This document shows positions 25,378-35,225 of a stretch of DNA of 35,225 nucleotides, one piece after another. The notes under the pieces are model-generated. The model was not told where the DNA came from and searched no databases. It was given only the letters and a program-made list of their open reading frames with translations. Numbering within the stretch: the first letter of the stretch is position 1; each line of letters opens with the position of its first letter. The position numbers and the translations under genes were made by a program. The DNA lies in NCBI GenBank assembly GCA_027314595.1, contig DAHVAN010000034.1, forward strand, positions 1 through 35,225. Reading direction: 5' to 3'. Source of the DNA: Actinomycetota bacterium (GTDB lineage Bacteria > Actinomycetota > Actinomycetes > Streptosporangiales > Streptosporangiaceae).

Positions 25378-26015
25378 TCCGAGCCCCTTTCGACGAACGC
25401 GCTCAGCGCGGCCTCGGTGAAGACCACGTGGTCGCTGGCGAGCACGTCGTAGGTGTTGAGCTGGTCCTCGGCGAGCAGGTGCACGGCCGGGACGTTACGC
25501 AGCGACTTCCAGGTGATCTCGTCGTCGTGCAGCGTGACCACGAGGATGTTCCTGCTCGCGCCGCCGGTCACCCTGTCGAGCACGGCGAGCGCGTCCTTCG
25601 TGCGCGGCACGTCACCCTCGACGAACGAGGTGACGACGTACACGCGCTCGCTGGCGGCCCGGTCGGACAGCGCACCGCGCAGCGCGGCGGCCTTCATCTT
25701 CTTCGGGGTGCGCTGCGCGTAGGACCGCGGCTGCGGCCCATGTGCCGTGCCGCCGCCGGTGAACTGCGGCGCGCGGGTCGAGCCCTGGCGGGCCCGGCCG
25801 GTCCCCTTCTGCCGGTACGGCTTCCTGCCGCCGCCGCTGACCATCCCGCGGGTCTTCGTCGCGTGCGTGCCCTGCCGGGCCGCCGCGCGCTGCGCCACCA
25901 CCACCTGGTGCATCAGCGGGATGTTGATCTCTGCCGCGAAGATCGCGTCAGGCAGTTCGACCGTGCTCGGGCTGGCCTCCTCGCCGGACAGCGAGATGAC
26001 TTTCACGGTGGTCAT
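25374..26015 (-). CDS. rplD: 50S ribosomal protein L4
   Basis: Its long loop lines the exit tunnel; in E. coli L4 also represses the S10 operon. The frame is open to 26558, but that is antisense-like noise over rplC. The ATG at 26015 overlaps the rplC stop by four bases (ATGA) and gives 213 residues starting [20 protein letters not shown]. The tunnel loop [20 protein letters not shown] and [20 protein letters not shown] are conserved. Confidence 0.97.
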   Translation of the reverse strand: MTTVKVISLSGEEASPSTVELPDAIFAAEINIPLMHQVVVAQRAAARQGTHATKTRGMVSGGGRKPYRQKGTGRARQGSTRAPQFTGGGTAHGPQPRSYAQRTPKKMKAAALRGALSDRAASERVYVVTSFVEGDVPRTKDALAVLDRVTGGASRNILVVTLHDDEITWKSLRNVPAVHLLAEDQLNTYDVLASDHVVFTEAALSAFVERGSE

Positions 26016-26656
26016 CGGGTCCCCTCTCGTGCCGCGGAGCGCACCATGACGAGCCCGCCGCGCGGACCGGGCACCGCGCCCTTGATCAGGAGCAGGTTCT
26101 TGTCGTTGTCCACGGCGTGCACGGTCAGGCTCTGCACCGTGGTCCGCGCGGCGCCCATCCGGCCCGCCATCCGCACGCCCTTGAAGACCCGGCCCGGAGT
26201 GGCGCACGCGCCGATCGAGCCGGGTGAACGGTGCTTGCGCTGCGTTCCGTGCGAGGCCGACAGACCGCGGAAGCCGTGACGCTTCATGACACCGGCGGTG
26301 CCCTTGCCCTTTGACCTGCCCGTCACGTCGACGCTCTGCCCGGCCTCGAACAGCGCGGCGGTGACCTCCTGGCCGAGATGGTAGGTGGATGCGTCCTCGG
26401 TGCGGATCTCTGCGACATACCGGCGTGGCGTCACCCCGGCCTTCTCGAACAGGCCGGCCACCGGCTTGGTGACCTTGCGGGGGTCTATCTCCCCGAAGCC
26501 GATCTGGACAGCGGAGTAGCCGTCGCTGTCCGGCGTGCGGACGGCCGTGACCACGCACGGGCCGGCCTGCACCACCGTGACAGGCACTACCTGTCCGGTT
26601 TCGTCGAAGACCTGGGTCATGCCAAGCTTGGTGCCCAGGATCCCTGTCATTCCCAT
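26012..26656 (-). CDS. rplC: 50S ribosomal protein L3
   Basis: Early-assembly protein reaching the peptidyl-transferase centre. The 214 residues begin [19 protein letters not shown]. They include [40 protein letters not shown], containing the region methylated in some bacteria, and [26 protein letters not shown] site precedes the ATG at 26656. It is 13 bases after rpsJ. Confidence 0.98.
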   Translation of the reverse strand: MGMTGILGTKLGMTQVFDETGQVVPVTVVQAGPCVVTAVRTPDSDGYSAVQIGFGEIDPRKVTKPVAGLFEKAGVTPRRYVAEIRTEDASTYHLGQEVTAALFEAGQSVDVTGRSKGKGTAGVMKRHGFRGLSASHGTQRKHRSPGSIGACATPGRVFKGVRMAGRMGAARTTVQSLTVHAVDNDKNLLLIKGAVPGPRGGLVMVRSAAREGTR

Positions 26657-26669
26657 GATCAGTGAGTCC

Positions 26670-26978
26670 TCAGAGCTTGATCTCGATGTAGACGCCGGCC
26701 GGAAGGTCGAGACGCATGAGCGAGTCCACCGTCTTCGGCGTCGGATCGATGATGTCGATCAGCCGCTTGTGCGTCCGCATCTCGAAGTGCTCGCGCGAGT
26801 CCTTGTACTTGTGCGGCGAACGGATGACGCAGTACACGTTCTTCTCGGTAGGCAGCGGCACGGGACCGGCGACACGCGCGCCGGTACGGGTCACCGTGTC
26901 GACGATCTTGCGCGCCGAGCTGTCGATGACCTCGTGGTCATATGCCTTTAGCCGGATGCGGATCTTCTGTCCCGCCAT
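26670..26978 (-). CDS. rpsJ: 30S ribosomal protein S10
   Basis: Head protein, also the NusE partner of NusB in antitermination. The 102 residues read [60 protein letters not shown] and a final [11 protein letters not shown], matching throughout. It heads the S10 operon, with a candidate -10 and a GC-run leader element upstream. Confidence 0.98.
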   Translation of the reverse strand: MAGQKIRIRLKAYDHEVIDSSARKIVDTVTRTGARVAGPVPLPTEKNVYCVIRSPHKYKDSREHFEMRTHKRLIDIIDPTPKTVDSLMRLDLPAGVYIEIKL

Positions 26979-27005
26979 TGTGGCCTCGGTTTCCCTCTCT
27001 GTCTG

Positions 27006-27088
27006 CCCCCGGGGGCCGACCCCCCGGTGACCCCCCGCAAACGGGGGCTACCCGCCCCCCTTTGACCCCAGGGCCCCCGCTGGGGGAG
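27006..27088 (-). repeat. GC-run intergenic element, copy B (upstream of rpsJ)
   Basis: Non-coding block in the tuf-rpsJ gap that aligns with the block upstream of rplN. The order of C/G runs is the same, the spacer words GGTGACCCCCCG and TTTGACCCC/CTGACCCCC correspond, and the core is CCGGGGG-GTCGG-CCCCCGG (27009-27027). The sense RNA could also form CCCCC-AGC-GGGGG and CCCCCG-TTTG-CGGGGG. Confidence 0.7.
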
Positions 27089-27089
27089 C

Positions 27090-27095
27090 ATCCTA
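27090..27095 (-). promoter_or_regulatory. Candidate -10 of the S10 operon promoter
   Basis: TAGGAT on the minus strand matches the TAnnnT pattern favoured by actinobacterial housekeeping promoters. A start near 27083 would put nearly all of the GC-run element in a leader of about 105 nucleotides. No convincing -35 is present. Confidence 0.4.
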
Positions 27096-27120
27096 GGGGC
27101 GCGCCAGGGGTGCTGCCTGC

Positions 27121-27156
27121 GTGATGATGGCCCGGCGTTGGCCGGGCCATCATCAC
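27121..27156 (-). terminator. Terminator hairpin after tuf
   Basis: GTGATGATGGCCCGGC (27121-27136) and GCCGGGCCATCATCAC (27141-27156) are perfect reverse complements, a 16-pair stem with a four-base loop, starting three bases after the tuf stop. No T-run follows, as is frequent for actinobacterial terminators. This is the strongest hairpin in the window and should end the str operon. Confidence 0.8.
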
Positions 27157-27159
27157 TGC

Positions 27160-28353
27160 CTACCTCAGGATCTTGGTGACCAGGCCGGCGCCGACGGTGC
27201 GACCGCCTTCCCTGATCGCGAACTTCAGTCCCTCTTCCATCGCGATCGGCTGGATGAGCTGCACCGTCATGTCGGTGCGGTCACCCGGCATCACCATCTC
27301 CGTGCCCTCCGGCAGGTTGACCACGCCGGTCACGTCGGTGGTGCGGAAGTAGAACTGAGGCCGGTAGTTGTTGAAGAACGGCGTGTGCCGTCCGCCCTCG
27401 TCCTTGGACAGGATGTAGACCTGGCCCTCGAACTCGATGTGCGGGGTGTTGGTGCCCGGCTTGATGATGACCTGGCCGCGCTCCACTTCCTCGCGCTTGA
27501 TGCCGCGGAGCAGCAGGCCCACGTTGTCGCCGGCCTGGCCCTCGTCGAGGATCTTGCGGAACATCTCGACGCCGGTAACGGTCGTGGAGGTCGACTTCTC
27601 CTTGATGCCGATGATGTCCACGGTCTCGCCGGTGTGGATGACACCGCGCTCGATCCGGCCGGTCACCACGGTGCCGCGGCCCGTGATCGAGAACACGTCC
27701 TCGACCGGCATCAGGAACGGCCTGTCGACCTCGCGCAGCGGCTCAGGAATGGCGTCGTCGCACGCGGTCATGAGCTCCATGATCGACTGGCCCCACTTCT
27801 CGTCGCCGTTCAGCGCCGGGTAAGCGGCCACACGGATGACGGGGACGTCGTCGCCGGGGAAGTCGTACTCGGTGAGCAGATCGCGGACCTCGAGCTCGAC
27901 CAGCTCCAGGATCTCCTCGTCGTCCACCATGTCGCACTTGTTCAGCGCGACGACGATGTAGGGCACGCCGACCTGGCGGGCAAGCAGCACGTGCTCGCGA
28001 GTCTGCGGCATCGGGCCATCAGTGGCGGCGACCACCAGGATCGCGCCGTCCATCTGCGCGGCGCCCGTGATCATGTTCTTGATGTAGTCAGCGTGACCCG
28101 GGCAATCGACGTGCGCGTAGTGCCGCTTCTCGGTCTGGTACTCGACGTGCGAGATCGAGATCGTGATGCCGCGCTCCTTCTCCTCCTTCGCGTTGTCGAT
28201 CTGGTCGAACGCGTAGAAGGGGTTCACGTCAGGCATCTTGTCGTGCAGCACCTTGGTGATCGCCGCGGTCAGCGTGGTCTTGCCGTGGTCGATGTGCCCG
28301 ATGGTGCCGATGTTGACGTGCGGCTTAGTCCGCTGGAACTTTGCCTTCGCCAC
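27160..28353 (-). CDS. tuf: Elongation factor Tu
   Basis: GTPase that delivers aminoacyl-tRNA to the ribosome. The 397 residues have G1 GHIDHGKT (19-26), G2 RGITISI, G3 DCPGH and G4 NKCD. Domains 2 and 3 are intact ([43 protein letters not shown]). The G5 loop, usually SALKALEGD, reads AAYPALNGD here, which is unusual for EF-Tu. Residues known for kirromycin-type resistance at Gln124 and Ala375 (E. coli numbering) appear unchanged by eye. It follows fusA after an 85-base gap with a 14-base palindrome and ends in a strong terminator. A second tuf gene elsewhere cannot be excluded. Confidence 0.98.
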   Translation of the reverse strand: MAKAKFQRTKPHVNIGTIGHIDHGKTTLTAAITKVLHDKMPDVNPFYAFDQIDNAKEEKERGITISISHVEYQTEKRHYAHVDCPGHADYIKNMITGAAQMDGAILVVAATDGPMPQTREHVLLARQVGVPYIVVALNKCDMVDDEEILELVELEVRDLLTEYDFPGDDVPVIRVAAYPALNGDEKWGQSIMELMTACDDAIPEPLREVDRPFLMPVEDVFSITGRGTVVTGRIERGVIHTGETVDIIGIKEKSTSTTVTGVEMFRKILDEGQAGDNVGLLLRGIKREEVERGQVIIKPGTNTPHIEFEGQVYILSKDEGGRHTPFFNNYRPQFYFRTTDVTGVVNLPEGTEMVMPGDRTDMTVQLIQPIAMEEGLKFAIREGGRTVGAGLVTKILR

Positions 28354-28379
28354 TGGTGTCTCTCCTCGTTGCGATCCGC

Positions 28380-28393
28380 CCCACCGCGGTGGG
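28380..28393. promoter_or_regulatory. 14-base perfect palindrome in the fusA-tuf gap
   Basis: CCCACCGCGGTGGG lies 26 bases upstream of the tuf start. It could fold in the mRNA leader or be a binding site. No convincing tuf promoter could be assigned, though many actinobacteria have one in this gap. Confidence 0.35.
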
Positions 28394-28438
28394 TCTGGAG
28401 TATTTCCTGGTCTTTTGCCTGGTGCCGCGCGGCGGTCG

Positions 28439-30535
<2,097 letters not shown>

Positions 30536-30581
30536 GTTAAGCGTCCTTAGTTCGTAGGTTCTTCTCTAGCCGCTGGGCCTT

Positions 30582-30605
30582 GTTACCAGCGGTGTTACCA
30601 GCGGT
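30582..30605. repeat. 12-base tandem duplication at the end of rpsG
   Basis: GTTACCAGCGGT occurs twice in tandem (30582-30593, 30594-30605). In the rpsG direction this repeats the codons for Arg-Trp and the stop, so a second in-frame TAA lies just after the first. Confidence 0.9.
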
Positions 30606-31065
30606 AGTGCGCGAATGCCTTGTTGGACTCCGCCATCTTGTGCGTGTCCTCACGGCGCTTGACGCTCGCGCCAAGGCCGTTGCTCGCGTCGAGCAGCTCG
30701 TTCATCAGCCGCTCCGTCATCGTCTTCTCCCGGCGCTGCCGCGCGTACATCACGATCCAGCGCAGGGCCAGTGTGGTGCTGCGCGAGGCGCGCACCTCCA
30801 CGGGAACCTGGTAGGTGGCGCCGCCGACCCGGCGGCTGCGGACCTCGAGCGTGGGCTTGACGTTGTCAAGCGCGCGCTTGAGCGTGACGACAGGGTCGTT
30901 GCCGCTCTTTTCCCGGCACCCTTCGAGCGCTCCGTACACGATGCGCTCGGCGAGCGAGCGCTTGCCCTGCTTGAGCACCTTGTTGGCGAGCGCGGTAACG
31001 AGCGGCGAGCCGTATACCGGATCGGTGACAAGCTGCCGCTTCGTCGCGGGACCCTTGCGCGGCAT
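30595..31065 (-). CDS. rpsG: 30S ribosomal protein S7
   Basis: Nucleates the 30S head. The frame is open to 31233, but the ATG at 31065 ([20 protein letters not shown]) gives the standard 156 residues and starts one base past the rpsL stop. Signatures are [40 protein letters not shown] and [21 protein letters not shown] 12-base tandem duplication overlaps its stop codon. Confidence 0.98.
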   Translation of the reverse strand: MPRKGPATKRQLVTDPVYGSPLVTALANKVLKQGKRSLAERIVYGALEGCREKSGNDPVVTLKRALDNVKPTLEVRSRRVGGATYQVPVEVRASRSTTLALRWIVMYARQRREKTMTERLMNELLDASNGLGASVKRREDTHKMAESNKAFAHYRW

Positions 31066-31066
31066 C

Positions 31067-31441
<375 letters not shown>

Positions 31442-31545
31442 CCGAGTCTCCGTCTTCCCGTCGTGTTCCTATGTCAAGCTCGTGCGCTCGCCGCGTGTCC
31501 CGCTCGCCCGGATACCGGGCTCCGCAGACCCACGTCGGCGATCGG

Positions 31546-31569
31546 AAAAACGCCGGTTTCCCGCCGTTT
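31546..31569 (-). terminator. Terminator- or attenuator-like hairpin in the rpsL leader
   Basis: On the minus strand AAACGGCGG, a GAAA tetraloop and CCGGCGTTTTT form a nine-pair stem with one internal mismatch followed directly by five T. This is the only clear U-tract terminator in the window. It lies about 105 bases before rpsL, so it either ends read-through from rpoBC or attenuates the str operon. Confidence 0.55.
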
Positions 31570-31668
31570 CCATCCCTTTGACCTGCGATTCTTCACTCCC
31601 CACCGACCCCCGAGGTCGGGTGTGTCGCGCTCGGCCCCTGGCCGATGGCTAACACCGTCTCGGAGTCA

Positions 31669-31689
31669 GCAGCCCACAGCCTGGGCTGC
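31669..31689 (-). promoter_or_regulatory. Stem-loop in the rpsL leader
   Basis: GCAGCCCA (31669-31676) and TGGGCTGC (31682-31689) form an eight-pair stem with a five-base loop about 230 bases upstream of rpsL. Role unknown; it may belong to a structured leader. Confidence 0.35.
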
Positions 31690-32050
31690 GGAAGGAGGAA
31701 GTCCACACGGCCAGCCGCGCAGCCACCCGTATCCGGTCCGATGGACCAACGTCTCGCTGACTGCTGGCACGCAGGCACCCGCACGGTCACGGGCACGAAT
31801 GTAAAAGGTACCACCCGTAAGCCCGCCGGCCAAATCGTCCTGGCTTCGGCACAGCGTTGCGCGGGCGAGGGGCCGTTCCCCGCGCCTCGCGCGTCCGCGA
31901 TGCCGCTTGAAACCTTCGCCCGGATCAACGGCCCGCCAGCTCACTTCATTCCCGGCGGCGGGACAGGCACGCCGCTTCGTTCGGGACAACTGAGAACGGC
32001 ATCCTGGAGCGGACCCCCGGCGGCGTGCCGCGCCCGGCCGGAAACGGCGA

Positions 32051-32079
32051 GCGGCCATCCCCTTCCTGGGGCCGGCCGC
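32051..32079 (-). terminator. Hairpin after rpoC
   Basis: On the minus strand GCGGCC-GG-CCCC, loop AGGAA, then GGGG-AT-GGCCGC, a 10-pair stem with a small internal loop, starting 21 bases after the rpoC stop. Only TTT occurs some bases later, so termination may be incomplete. Confidence 0.5.
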
Positions 32080-32100
32080 CCAGCCGCGCGAAGCCGCGAA

Positions 32101-35225
<3,125 letters not shown>

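Larger units (their letters stand above)
31442..32100. other. Gene-free leader region between rpoC and rpsL
   Basis: About 660 bases with no supported gene. Open frames on both strands lack family resemblance. On the minus strand it contains a GC hairpin after rpoC (32051-32079), an 8-pair stem at 31669-31689 (GCAGCCCA/TGGGCTGC), a 6-pair stem at 31603-31619 (CCGACC/GGTCGG), a GNRA-loop terminator-like hairpin at 31546-31569, and a small stem at 31506-31520. TACATT at 31803-31798 could be a -10 for the str operon, and TTGACA occurs at 31477-31472 without a matching -10. The promoter is therefore unresolved. Confidence 0.6.

Noticed and set aside
20121..27088. GC-run blocks as a CRISPR array
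   Set aside because: They are widely separated, lack regular spacers and no cas gene is present.
27160..28353. EF-Tu as an antibiotic-resistant variant
   Set aside because: Positions known for kirromycin-type resistance look unchanged; only the G5 loop is atypical, so resistance is not claimed.
31684..31710. GGAAGGAGGAAGTCC resembling the start of RNase P RNA
   Set aside because: The conserved GAGGAAAGTCC core is not matched exactly and no other RNase P elements such as ACAGAAA follow.
31593..32058. Minus-strand open frames in the rpoC-rpsL gap
   Set aside because: No family resemblance, atypical composition, and they overlap the structured leader; treated as non-coding.

Overview
The window is about 35 kb of very GC-rich chromosomal DNA from a high-GC Gram-positive actinobacterium. 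The evidence is strong G/C at third codon positions, frequent GTG/TTG starts, zinc-binding (C+) forms of S4, S14 and L36, and the classic actinobacterial order of the ribosomal-protein genes. The genus cannot be named from sequence alone; a filamentous, Streptosporangiales-like relative is a reasonable guess. Almost everything is on the minus strand, so transcription runs from right to left.

From right to left the core is: the 3' part of rpoC; a long gene-free leader; the str operon (rpsL, rpsG, fusA, tuf); the S10 operon (rpsJ, rplC, rplD, rplW, rplB, rpsS, rplV, rpsC, rplP, rpmC, rpsQ); the spc operon (rplN, rplX, rplE, rpsN, rpsH, rplF, rplR, rpsE, rpmD, rplO, secY, adk, map); an accessory block; the alpha operon (infA, rpmJ, rpsM, rpsK, rpsD, rpoA, rplQ, truA); one plus-strand membrane-protein gene; and rplM, rpsI, glmM, acpS and the start of nnrE. 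Together these supply the ribosome, elongation factors, core RNA polymerase subunits, the Sec channel, N-terminal methionine removal, adenylate balance, tRNA pseudouridylation, cell-wall precursor supply and acyl-carrier-protein activation.

Two places break the housekeeping order. Between map and infA (about 10.6-14.3 kb) lie a secreted protein with two beta-sandwich-like repeats, an ECF sigma factor, a translationally coupled membrane protein that is probably its anti-sigma factor, and a DUF1707 membrane protein overlapping map. Between truA and rplM lies a 676-residue single-pass membrane protein with a long Tyr/Gly/Gln/Asp-rich repetitive cytoplasmic half, apparently read from a leaderless promoter.

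The main unexplained signals are these. A GC-run hairpin element recurs just upstream of rpoA, rpsH, rplN and rpsJ. Many strong hairpins without U-tracts lie between sub-operons. A 14-bp-arm palindrome sits in the divergent infA region. S12 carries Arg at position 88, a position linked to streptomycin resistance. The G5 loop of EF-Tu is atypical.
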